NCBI GenBank assembly: GCA_021780055.1
Contig: JAJXZM010000545.1
Span: forward strand, 1-6,911
DNA: 6,911 nucleotides
DNA from: Acidobacteriota bacterium
Lineage (GTDB): Bacteria; Acidobacteriota; Terriglobia; UBA7540
Direction: 5' to 3'
Part shown: piece after piece, positions 1 to 6,349 of the stretch
Position numbering within the stretch: position 1 is the stretch's first letter
How the letters are laid out: the number at the start of each line of letters is the position of its first letter
The notes under the pieces: model-generated
Seen by the model: the letters and a program-made list of their open reading frames with translations, nothing else
Databases searched by the model: none
What the model was told of the DNA's origin: nothing
Translations under genes and position numbers: made by a program

Positions 1-940
1 TGCCATCCATTGCTTTCGGGACTGGTAGCCCTGCGGCTTCTAACCATGTTGGCGCCAGGTCGATCAGTGAAACCAGATCGGATGATACGCGGCCGGGCGT
101 GATCTTGCCCGGCCAGCGAGCAATCAGGGGAACATGAAGCCCGGGATCGTACAACGTGCCTTTGGCTCCGGGGAATGACATGCCCTGGTCGCTGGTGAAA
201 ATCACCAGCGTGTTTTCCGCCAGATCATGTTCCTCGAGAAGTTTCAGGAGATAACCTACCTTCACGTCCAGCCGCTCGATGGCTTCGTAATAGTGAGCGA
301 TGTCTTTTCGCACGCCGGGAGTGTCCGGCAGAAATGCCGGAACTTTTATTGATGATCGCGGGTTCTTTTCCGGATAGCGTTCGCCTGGCAAATACGGCCG
401 GTGCGGGTCGTGGTAGCCGATGTGCAGGTAAAACGGGCGGTCTTTGGGTCGCGTCTGGAAAAAAGTGTGGATGGGTTTATGGAGGCCTTTGAAATCCCAA
501 CGGCTCCAGAATGCAGTTCCCTGGTGGACCTTCTTAAAGGCGGCTGTATAGTAATTGGCCGGCTTCAGGTATTCCAGGATGGTTTTTTGCGTGGCGGGCA
601 TAGGCGAACGAAATCGGGATGTCCCGGTTTCGTGAGGAGACTCGCCGGTAAGGATCGCCGAGCGGCTGGGACTGCACGATGGTGACGGCGCGAAGCACCG
701 TTCAAAGCGCAATCCTTCACGTGCCAGACGGTCGATGTTCGGCGTGTGGACAGCAGGGTTCCCGTTGCAGCCCGCGCCGGAGTAACTCTGGTCATCGGAG
801 ATCAAGAAGACAAAATTGGGGCGAGATCTCCTGCCGGCCGCTTCGGCATCGGGCAGGGAAGCGTCAAGTTTGGAGGAGGCTGCGATCCCGGCTATGCCCA
901 GACTAGCGCTCAGGTTCCTGATGAAATGCCGACGGTTCAT
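1..940 (-). CDS. Type I sulfatase, heparan N-sulfatase (SGSH)-like, Tat-exported; C-terminus beyond the window
   Basis: Hydrolyses a sulfate ester or sulfamate, probably on a glycan, outside the cytoplasm. The reading frame is open from an ATG at 940-938 to the window edge (313 codons); family members usually run to about 430-520 residues, so the C-terminal part is missing. GGGAG lies 4-5 bases upstream of the ATG. The N-terminus has a twin-arginine motif (NRRHFIR, residues 2-8) and a hydrophobic stretch, suggesting Tat export. Asp49-Asp50 are the N-terminal metal ligands. CSPSRSAILTG at 89-99 is the sulfatase signature, with Cys89 the formylglycine precursor and Arg93. GYHDPHRPY (175-183), SDQG (250-253, metal ligands) and Lys260 follow. 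SCSPSR, HDPHR and TLVIFTSD resemble human SGSH as I recall it, which suggests the S1_8-type group; substrate specificity is inferred. Transcribed divergently from the exporter operon. Confidence 0.93.
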   Translation of the reverse strand, partial: MNRRHFIRNLSASLGIAGIAASSKLDASLPDAEAAGRRSRPNFVFLISDDQSYSGAGCNGNPAVHTPNIDRLAREGLRFERCFAPSPSCSPSRSAILTGESPHETGTSRFRSPMPATQKTILEYLKPANYYTAAFKKVHQGTAFWSRWDFKGLHKPIHTFFQTRPKDRPFYLHIGYHDPHRPYLPGERYPEKNPRSSIKVPAFLPDTPGVRKDIAHYYEAIERLDVKVGYLLKLLEEHDLAENTLVIFTSDQGMSFPGAKGTLYDPGLHVPLIARWPGKITPGRVSSDLVSLIDLAPTWLEAAGLPVPKAMDG

Positions 941-1122
941 CTTGTCTCCCGCTCATACTCACACCGTTGAAGGTCTCCAGCCTTTTGCAGAACAAGGAAA
1001 AGCAGTTCTAAACAAACCCGAAGGAACCCTTGGCTGCCAGGACCCGCACAAACAATGGACAGCCAGCCCGAACTACCAACTTATGACACCGGCAAGAAAG
1101 ATGAAAGGCTTTTGTTCAGGAG

Positions 1123-1196
1123 TATCTTGCGTGCCTGCTGACTTGTCGCACCTGCGACTCGTTTTCGGGTGGCGACTCCCCCGCAATTGCAAGATA
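1123..1196. repeat. Nested inverted repeat in the divergent intergenic region
   Basis: TATCTTGC at 1123-1130 is perfectly complementary to GCAAGATA at 1189-1196, enclosing 58 bases. Inside, GTCGCA (1145-1150) and TGCGAC (1153-1158) form a tight hairpin. GCGACTC occurs twice, at 1154-1160 and 1172-1178, so GTCGC could pair with either copy. GCAATTGC (1183-1190) is also self-complementary and overlaps the outer right arm. Function unknown; it could be a protein-binding site or a structured leader of the sulfatase transcript. Confidence 0.5.
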
Positions 1197-1230
1197 TGAA
1201 GATGCGTGCTTTCATTGCCGAGTTTCTTGC

Positions 1231-1260
1231 TTGACAGTAATCAAACACTTGTTGTATACA
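1231..1260 (+). promoter_or_regulatory. Sigma-70-like promoter of the TetR-exporter operon
   Basis: A perfect TTGACA -35 box lies at 1231-1236, followed after 18 bases by TATACA at 1255-1260 as the best -10 candidate. Transcription would start near 1267, giving a leader of roughly 33 bases before the GTG start at 1301. The AT-rich composition contrasts with the surrounding sequence. The -35 is strong and the -10 only partly matches consensus. Confidence 0.6.
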
Positions 1261-1267
1261 TATGTTT
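1243..1267. promoter_or_regulatory. Candidate TetR operator (imperfect dyad over the -10 box)
   Basis: The 25-base segment has outer arms AAACA (1243-1247) and TGTTT (1263-1267) and inner arms TGT (1250-1252) and ACA (1258-1260), all around one axis at 1255. It covers the promoter spacer and the -10 element. TetR-family repressors commonly bind such dyads to block their own promoter. Assigning it to the adjacent regulator is inference from position and symmetry. Confidence 0.45.
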
Positions 1268-1288
1268 AATACTACTGTTTTATAGCGC

Positions 1289-1293
1289 GGGAG
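1289..1293 (+). promoter_or_regulatory. Ribosome binding site supporting the GTG start of the TetR gene
   Basis: GGGAG sits 7 bases before the GTG at 1301. It supports this non-ATG start, from which the usual short N-terminal arm precedes the first TetR helix. Confidence 0.65.
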
Positions 1294-1300
1294 TCCTGGA

Positions 1301-1984
1301 GTGGCAACAGCGACCACGACAAACGACCAACAAACGAGAGAAAGGCTGCTCGAAGCAGCTGGGAATCTCTTCGTCGAGCACGGCTACAACCACGTGACAG
1401 TCCGTGATATTTGCCGGGCTGCCGGGGCTAATGTTGCTGCGGTGAACTATTACTTTCGGGACAAGCTGGGGCTATATCAGGAAGTCCTGATGAGGGCCAT
1501 CGAATGCATGCACGAGGGTTCCAAAACGGCCCATGAGGGAAATCCCGGCATTTCGGCTGAGGAGAGATTTAGCCACTATGTTCGAACTTTCATGGGGCAG
1601 GTTCTGAGCAATGGGCAAGGCTGCGGCGCAGGCAAGTTAATGGCACGCGAGATGGCTGACCCGAGTCCCGCGTTCGACCTGATTATTGAGAAGGCGATTC
1701 GACCGAATTCCGCCCAAGTGGCGGCACTGATAAGCGATCTGACGGGCCTGCCGCCGGCCGATCCGCGAGTGGGCATATGTGTGGGATGCATCCAAAGCCA
1801 AATCACAGGGTTGACAGGTCCGGTGGCGGAGCGCATGGTTCCGGGCGGACATTTTACTTCTGAGATCATTGATTTCGTGGCAGATCAGGTTATTCAATTT
1901 TCCCTGGCCGGAATGCGGGCTATCGCGCGGGAAAGTAGAAGTCCCTCTTGCAAGAAGTTTCAGAAACCGTTGGAGCATCCATAA
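1301..1984 (+). CDS. TetR-family transcriptional regulator, CecR (YbiH)-like
   Basis: Probable ligand-responsive repressor of this operon. The 227-residue protein starts at GTG. The N-terminal DNA-binding domain spans about residues 10-60: RERLLEAAGNLFVEHGY forms the first helix, then TVRDICRAAG and NVAAVNYYF, a typical TetR helix-turn-helix whose recognition helix is near 43-50, ending with the DKLGLY box. The C-terminal ligand and dimerisation domain contains KLMAREMADPSPAF and a following helix resembling the CecR/DUF1956 (TetR_C) type, as in E. coli CecR, which controls an HlyD-ABC exporter operon. The gene is first in the operon, directly downstream of a promoter overlapped by a dyad, so autoregulation is likely. 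The ligand cannot be predicted. The 3' end overlaps the adaptor gene if that gene starts at the upstream TTG. Confidence 0.9.
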   Translation: MATATTTNDQQTRERLLEAAGNLFVEHGYNHVTVRDICRAAGANVAAVNYYFRDKLGLYQEVLMRAIECMHEGSKTAHEGNPGISAEERFSHYVRTFMGQVLSNGQGCGAGKLMAREMADPSPAFDLIIEKAIRPNSAQVAALISDLTGLPPADPRVGICVGCIQSQITGLTGPVAERMVPGGHFTSEIIDFVADQVIQFSLAGMRAIARESRSPSCKKFQKPLEHP

Positions 1985-1989
1985 TTCCC

Positions 1990-3216
1990 ATGCCAACCGC
2001 TGATCTCTCATCGCTCAAGATTCATGACTCGGCCCGCTCGAAGGGCGCGGGTGGGAAAGTTCTGAGGATTTTTTCCGCTTCGCTGGGTGTGCTGGTTATC
2101 GTTCTTGGAGGAGTTCTGGCGTTTCACAAGCAGACGCCAGCGGTGGAGGTTGCCGCCGCGCTACCGGCAAACGATCCACAAGCGGAGACCTTACTCAACG
2201 CGAGCGGCTATGTAACGCCTCGGCGGCGAGCGACAGTCGCCGCCAAGATCACCGGGCGCGTCACTGGAGTTTATTTCGACGAAGGAATGAACGTAAGGGA
2301 AGGCCATCTCCTCGCAACCCTCGACGATTCGGATGCCAAGCGTGCCCTTAACGCTGCCATCGCCGATCGCAACGCTTCCCAAGCGGCAATAGCCGACCTC
2401 GAAGTCCAGCTCAAATATGCAATGATCCAACTCCACCGTGCGCAGGAGTTGTTTGCGCAGAAAGTGCAGAGCCAGGAGGCTCTCGACACCGCGGGCACGA
2501 ACGTGGACAGCCTGAATGCCAAAATCCTTCTGGCAAAGGACCAGGTAACCGCTTCCGAGGCGCGAGTGCTTGAAGCTCAGCAGGGGGTGGACAATTGCGT
2601 CATCCGCGCACCGTTTAGCGGAGTCGTTGTTTCCAAGGACGCCCAAGTGGGTGAAATGGTCTCTCCGATTTCCGCCGGCGGTGGTTTTACCCGGACTGGC
2701 ATCGCCACCATCGTGGACATGAACTCGAATGAAATCGAGGTGGATGTCAACGAAGCCTACATCGCTCGGGTTTATCCCGGACAGGGAGTAATGGCCACGC
2801 TTGACGCCTACCCTGACTGGCACATTCCCTCGCACGTCCGCACCATTATTCCCACAGCCGACCGGGATAAGGGAACTGTCAAGGTCCGGATTTCGTTCGA
2901 CAAACTGGATCCGAAAATCCTGCCGGATATGGGAGTGAAGGTGGCCTTCCTGAGCGAAGAGGATTCGGTGAAGAAAGCCAAATCTCAAGGGCCGACGGCC
3001 CGGGCGATCATTCCGCAGGCCGCTGTGCGCGGGGCTGGTGCCGGATCCTATGTCTTCGCCGTGCGCGACGGGAAGATCGAGCGCCGCGCCGTTACTCTTG
3101 GACGAACAATATCTCACAATGTCGAAGTCATGGGTGGCGTTAATCCAGGTGATGAGCTCGTGGTGCAAGGGCCCGGAAATTTGCAGGACGGAATGAAGGT
3201 TGAAATCCGGCAATAG
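1990..3216 (+). CDS. HlyD/MacA-type periplasmic adaptor subunit (membrane fusion protein)
   Basis: Links an inner-membrane ABC transporter to an outer-membrane channel. From the ATG at 1990 it has 408 residues, a usual size. One membrane anchor lies at about 27-45. A biotinyl-lipoyl-like half follows at about 72-112 (SGYVTPRR, ITGRVTGVYFDEG), then an alpha-helical hairpin region rich in Ala, Gln, Leu and Glu at about 113-200, the second lipoyl half (VIRAPFSGVVV), a beta-barrel domain, and a membrane-proximal C-terminus (GDELVVQGPGNLQDGMKVEI). An alternative TTG at 1948 would add 14 residues and overlap the regulator gene by 37 bases. I prefer ATG 1990, 5 bases after the regulator stop, although GGAG at 1972-1975 is rather far upstream. 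The ATPase gene follows after 9 bases. The transported substrate is unknown. Confidence 0.93.
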   Translation: MPTADLSSLKIHDSARSKGAGGKVLRIFSASLGVLVIVLGGVLAFHKQTPAVEVAAALPANDPQAETLLNASGYVTPRRRATVAAKITGRVTGVYFDEGMNVREGHLLATLDDSDAKRALNAAIADRNASQAAIADLEVQLKYAMIQLHRAQELFAQKVQSQEALDTAGTNVDSLNAKILLAKDQVTASEARVLEAQQGVDNCVIRAPFSGVVVSKDAQVGEMVSPISAGGGFTRTGIATIVDMNSNEIEVDVNEAYIARVYPGQGVMATLDAYPDWHIPSHVRTIIPTADRDKGTVKVRISFDKLDPKILPDMGVKVAFLSEEDSVKKAKSQGPTARAIIPQAAVRGAGAGSYVFAVRDGKIERRAVTLGRTISHNVEVMGGVNPGDELVVQGPGNLQDGMKVEIRQ

Positions 3217-3219
3217 GAG
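3215..3219 (+). promoter_or_regulatory. Ribosome binding site overlapping the adaptor stop codon
   Basis: AGGAG shares bases with the TAG stop of the adaptor gene (3214-3216) and lies 6 bases before the ATPase ATG at 3226. This placement points to translational coupling of the two genes. Confidence 0.75.
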
Positions 3220-3225
3220 CAAGCG

Positions 3226-3969
3226 ATGGCCAGCGTCAGCAATAATGGCAGTTCCAGTGCTCTGATTCAGGTTCGCGGCCTCAACAAGGCGTACCAACGC
3301 GGCGGGGAGGAGATTCAAGTACTGCAGGGTCTCAACCTCGACGTGGATCGGGGGGACTTCGTTGCCTTCATGGGACCGAGCGGCTCCGGCAAGACGACCT
3401 TGCTCAACCTGTTGGGTGGCCTTGACGTCCCGACTGCGGGGACAGTTTCCGTGGCCGGTGATGAGATCACCCACATGTCTTCCGGCAAGCTTACCGAATG
3501 GCGTGCTCGCCACGTCGGCTTCATCTTCCAGATGTACAACCTGATTCCGGTTCTCACGGCATTTCAGAACGTCGAGCTGCCGTTGCTCCTGACGCGGCTT
3601 TCCAAATCTGAGCGCCGCCAGCATGTTGAAACGGCACTTTCCATCGTGGCCCTCGCCGATCGCATGCACCATTATCCGCGGCAGCTTTCCGGCGGGCAGG
3701 AGCAACGGGTGGCCATCGCCCGCGCCATTGTTTCCGATCCCACATTTTTGCTCTGCGACGAACCGACGGGCGACCTCGACCGCCGCAGCGCCGACGAAAT
3801 CATGGCGCTCATTGAAGAACTTGTCAGCCAGCATAGCAAGACTGTCCTGATGGTTACGCACGATCCCATTGTCGCCGCGCGCGCGAACATTTTGCTCCAT
3901 TTGGAAAAAGGAGTGTTGGTGGAAGCCTCGAGGACAGGCCGGAACGTCGCGGCCGGAGCTGGAGCATGA
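3226..3969 (+). CDS. ABC transporter ATPase, MacB/LolD/DevA type
   Basis: Cytoplasmic ATPase that powers the two FtsX-type permeases encoded next. The 247 residues contain a full nucleotide-binding domain: Walker A GPSGSGKT (50-57), Q-loop Gln102 within FIFQMYNLIPVLTA, signature LSGGQ (154-158), Walker B FLLCDEP (174-180), D-loop GDLD (182-185) and H-loop His212. The FQxYNLIPxLTAxxNVELP segment is typical of the MacB/LolD subfamily, whose partners have an FtsX fold and perform mechanotransmission rather than ordinary transport through the membrane. The signature continues as EQR where relatives usually have QQR, a mild variation. An 11-residue polar N-terminal extension precedes the domain. 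The gene's TGA overlaps the next ATG by four bases (ATGA), a sign of coupled translation. Confidence 0.96.
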   Translation: MASVSNNGSSSALIQVRGLNKAYQRGGEEIQVLQGLNLDVDRGDFVAFMGPSGSGKTTLLNLLGGLDVPTAGTVSVAGDEITHMSSGKLTEWRARHVGFIFQMYNLIPVLTAFQNVELPLLLTRLSKSERRQHVETALSIVALADRMHHYPRQLSGGQEQRVAIARAIVSDPTFLLCDEPTGDLDRRSADEIMALIEELVSQHSKTVLMVTHDPIVAARANILLHLEKGVLVEASRTGRNVAAGAGA

Positions 3970-5117
3970 AATTCCGCCGCCTGATTCAAGCCAATTTGTT
4001 CCGCAAGAAGGCTCGGCTGCTTCTCACCCTCGGCTCCTTTACTGTGGCGCTGTTTCTTTTCGCCTTCCTCGCCGTCGTAAGAGAGGCTTTTACGCGGGGC
4101 GAGAACGTTGCGAGCGCCAGTCGCCTGATCACGATTAATCGCGTCTCGATCATTCAGCCTCTCCCTCTTTCATATCGCGACAAGATCGCCGCCCTTCAGG
4201 GGGTCCAGGCTGTCACGCACAACAACTGGTTTGGCGGGGTTTATCAGGACCCGAAAAACTTCTTTCCGCAATTTGTGATTGATCCGGAAAACCAGCGCAA
4301 GGTCATTCCGGAGCTCCTTGTTCCCGACGACCAGTGGAACGCTTTTCTCAAGGACCGGCAGGGGGCGATTGTGGGCGCTCGCACGGCGGAGCGCTTTGGG
4401 TGGAAGGTCGGCGACCGCATTGCTATTAAGGCCCCGGCTTACTTTGGCGGCGAGGCCTGGCAATTCAACATTGACGGAATCTATCACGGCTTGCAAAAAT
4501 CGGACGACGAATCCCAGTTCTGGTTCCAGTGGAAATATTTCGAACAGAATGTACCGCCCACGTTCAAAGACATGGTGGGATGGTATGAAGTCAAACTCGA
4601 CTCGCCAGATGATGCTCTGCGCGTGGCAAAAGCAATTGACACAGAATTTGCCAACTCGCCTAACGAAACCAAGACCGAAACCGAATCCCAATTCGCGGCG
4701 AGTTGGGTCAATCAGATGGGCAACATTAAATTTCTCATTCTTAGCATTGGGACCGTGGTTTTCTTTACCCTGCTTCTGGTGACTGGCAACACCATGGCGA
4801 TCTCCGTGCGCGAACGCACGGGAGAACTTGCGATCCTCAAGGCCATCGGGTTCAAAGGCGGCACGGTGCTGCTTCTGGTGCTCGCCGAAGCGTCGATAAT
4901 TGCCTTTGTGGGTGCGGTGCTCGGACTCGGGTTGGCCACGCTTGCCATTCCTGCGCTCGCCATTGCCCTGAATGGCTTGCTGCCGAACCTCGTCTTATCC
5001 AAGTCCATGATTGCCGGGGGCATCGGTTTCGCCCTGGCCACAGGTGCCTTGAGCGGCCTGCTGCCCGGTATTGGCGCCATGCGTCTGCGAGTGGCCAACG
5101 CTCTTCGGAGAATTTGA
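3966..5117 (+). CDS. FtsX/MacB-type ABC transporter permease, first of two
   Basis: Inner-membrane subunit of the exporter. The 383 residues have a basic N-terminus (NLFRKKAR), one membrane helix at about 18-38, a periplasmic domain of about 210 residues, and three C-terminal helices at about 256-277, 301-327 and 343-365. The conserved FtsX segment RERTGELAILKAIGF (282-296) follows the second helix. This four-helix layout matches MacB and DevC permeases; the size is close to DevC. The periplasmic domain is unusually rich in tryptophan (88, 124, 146, 165, 186, 189, 206, 247), unlike the next permease. The ATG overlaps the ATPase stop, with GGAG 7 bases upstream. The gene likely pairs with the next permease as a heterodimer; the substrate is unknown. 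Confidence 0.93.
   Translation: MKFRRLIQANLFRKKARLLLTLGSFTVALFLFAFLAVVREAFTRGENVASASRLITINRVSIIQPLPLSYRDKIAALQGVQAVTHNNWFGGVYQDPKNFFPQFVIDPENQRKVIPELLVPDDQWNAFLKDRQGAIVGARTAERFGWKVGDRIAIKAPAYFGGEAWQFNIDGIYHGLQKSDDESQFWFQWKYFEQNVPPTFKDMVGWYEVKLDSPDDALRVAKAIDTEFANSPNETKTETESQFAASWVNQMGNIKFLILSIGTVVFFTLLLVTGNTMAISVRERTGELAILKAIGFKGGTVLLLVLAEASIIAFVGAVLGLGLATLAIPALAIALNGLLPNLVLSKSMIAGGIGFALATGALSGLLPGIGAMRLRVANALRRI
5107..5110 (+). promoter_or_regulatory. Ribosome binding site deciding the second permease start
   Basis: GGAG lies 6 bases before ATG 5117, ideal spacing, inside the last codons of the first permease. It favours ATG 5117 over the TTG at 5114, which would only add one residue. Confidence 0.7.
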
Positions 5118-6289
5118 TGATAGCGATCCCCGTCATCTACAACTTTCGCAGTGCAAAGGCCCGCTGGACCTCCGCCATCGTCGCAGTGCTGGGGATTGCC
5201 GGAACCGTGGGCGTGTTCGTGGCCATGCTGGCGCTGGCGCAGGGATTTCGCGCCACGCTGGTTTCTTCCGGATCCGCGGACAATGCCATCGTTCTGCGCG
5301 CCGGCGCCAATTCCGAAATGGAAAGTGGGATCTCGCTCAACAACGTCAATATCCTTCAGGATGAACCGGGCGTGGCGCATCAGAATGGCCAGCCAATTGT
5401 TACCTCTGAGGTCGTCGTCATCGCTCCTTTTCCGCTTCGCTCGACGCAAACCGATGCCAATGTGCAAGTGCGCGGCGTTTCACCCAACGTCCTCACGGTT
5501 CGGCCGAACGTCAGGATCGTCGAGGGCCGCATGTTTCGCCCCGGCCTTGCCGAGTTGGTGGTAGGGCGTAACGCTGCGAAAAGCTATACCGGCTTGGGCG
5601 TGGGGAACAAAGTACGATTTGGGGGCGGCGAATGGACCGTTACAGGAATCTTCGATGCCGGAGGCTCCGCCTTCGATTCCGAAGTGTGGTGCGACGCGCG
5701 CGTTCTCAACGGCATTTATAAGCGTCCCGCTAACGTCTTCCAATCCGTCACCGTCCACCTTACCTCGCCGGCCGCGTTCCAGCAGTTTAAGGACGCCGTC
5801 AGCAAAGACCCGCGCCTCAACGTGGACGTCAGCCGGGAAATTGATTACTACGCCAAGCAGTCGCAAACCTTCACCCGGCTGATCACCATTCTCGGTGGGC
5901 TTGTTGCGGGGGTCATGGCCATCGGTGCGATCTTTGGCGCTCTCAACACCATGTATTCCGCTGTTGCCGAGCGCATCCGCGAAATCGCCGTGATGCGTGC
6001 TTTAGGCTTTGGCGCCGCCGCGGTGGTGTTTTCATTCCTGATAGAGGCCTTGCTGATCGCTTTTGTCGGAGGGACCCTTGGCTGCATCGCCGTGGTGCCT
6101 CTGAATGGCTTCACGACAGGCGCCATGAATTGGCAGACTTTTTCCCATCTGGCGTTTGCCTTCAAGATCACGCCGACCCTGATGGTTGGTGGAATCATCT
6201 TCGCTCTGGGAATGGGCATCGTGGGCGGTTTGCTCCCCGCCGTTCATGCCGCACGCCAGCCTGTGGCAAAGGCGCTGAGAGAACTGTAA
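5117..6289 (+). CDS. FtsX/MacB-type ABC transporter permease, second of two
   Basis: Second inner-membrane subunit of the exporter, 390 residues from the ATG at 5117, which shares its A with the TGA of the first permease. It has a membrane helix at about 18-41, a periplasmic MacB-like core domain at about 42-250, and C-terminal helices at about 254-276, 303-326 and 355-376. The FtsX segment AERIREIAVMRALGF (284-298) follows the second helix, and the protein ends with the typical ARQPVAKALREL tail. The periplasmic domain includes VRGVSP and FRPGLAELVVGRNAA, common in MacB-type core domains, and has only two tryptophans. It shares architecture with the first permease but little evident sequence in the periplasmic part, so the two probably form an asymmetric pair. 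No clear terminator follows the stop. Confidence 0.93.
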   Translation: MIAIPVIYNFRSAKARWTSAIVAVLGIAGTVGVFVAMLALAQGFRATLVSSGSADNAIVLRAGANSEMESGISLNNVNILQDEPGVAHQNGQPIVTSEVVVIAPFPLRSTQTDANVQVRGVSPNVLTVRPNVRIVEGRMFRPGLAELVVGRNAAKSYTGLGVGNKVRFGGGEWTVTGIFDAGGSAFDSEVWCDARVLNGIYKRPANVFQSVTVHLTSPAAFQQFKDAVSKDPRLNVDVSREIDYYAKQSQTFTRLITILGGLVAGVMAIGAIFGALNTMYSAVAERIREIAVMRALGFGAAAVVFSFLIEALLIAFVGGTLGCIAVVPLNGFTTGAMNWQTFSHLAFAFKITPTLMVGGIIFALGMGIVGGLLPAVHAARQPVAKALREL

Positions 6290-6349
6290 CTTCTCGATAC
6301 GCCTCTGCCGGATTTCTCTCCCTGTCCGATTCGTGATATAACTCCCGGC
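6290..6349 (+). other. Short intergenic gap between the exporter operon and the fucosidase
   Basis: Sixty bases without a gene. There is no strong GC-rich hairpin followed by a T run, so readthrough from the operon into the fucosidase is possible. It contains the extended -10-like element described separately. Confidence 0.6.
6334..6342 (+). promoter_or_regulatory. Possible extended -10 element directly before the fucosidase start
   Basis: TGATATAAC combines a TGn extension with TATAAC (6337-6342). A start of transcription about 7 bases downstream would fall at or next to the ATG at 6350, implying a leaderless mRNA. No good -35 is visible at the right distance, and no Shine-Dalgarno sequence precedes the ATG, which fits leaderless initiation. 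This is a short motif and could be chance. Confidence 0.35.

Larger units (their letters stand above)
941..1300. other. Divergent intergenic region, no convincing gene
   Basis: This 360-base stretch separates the minus-strand sulfatase start from the plus-strand TetR start. Short open frames cross it, but none has a good ribosome binding site or a recognisable protein. It holds the TetR promoter and dyad near its right end and a nested inverted-repeat element in the middle. I found no convincing -35/-10 pair for the sulfatase on the minus strand. I see nothing else between about 950 and 1120. Confidence 0.75.

Noticed and set aside
1000..1120. A promoter for the sulfatase on the minus strand.
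   Set aside because: I tried several TTTAGA- and CATAAG-like -10 candidates but none had an acceptable -35 at 16-18 bases, so no site is called.
401..1199. Several plus-strand open frames of 74-127 codons in and next to the sulfatase gene.
   Set aside because: The minus-strand frame is continuous and carries every expected sulfatase motif, so most of these are antisense shadows. The part extending into the intergenic region has no ribosome binding site or recognisable protein.
2191..3900. A 569-codon open frame on the minus strand opposite the adaptor and ATPase genes.
   Set aside because: It lies exactly antisense to two clearly conserved genes in a GC-rich context where stop codons are rare on the opposite strand. 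The translation has no recognisable domain and is rich in His, Arg and Gly, as antisense frames often are.
5114..5116. TTG as start of the second permease.
   Set aside because: The next codon is ATG at 5117, with GGAG at ideal spacing; the TTG would add only one residue.
4712..5467. A 251-codon minus-strand open frame opposite the junction of the two permeases.
   Set aside because: It is antisense to conserved transmembrane segments of both permeases; no domain or plausible start context was seen.
6290..6349. Rho-independent terminator after the second permease.
   Set aside because: Only a weak 4-base pairing (CGGA/TCCG) is present and no T run follows.
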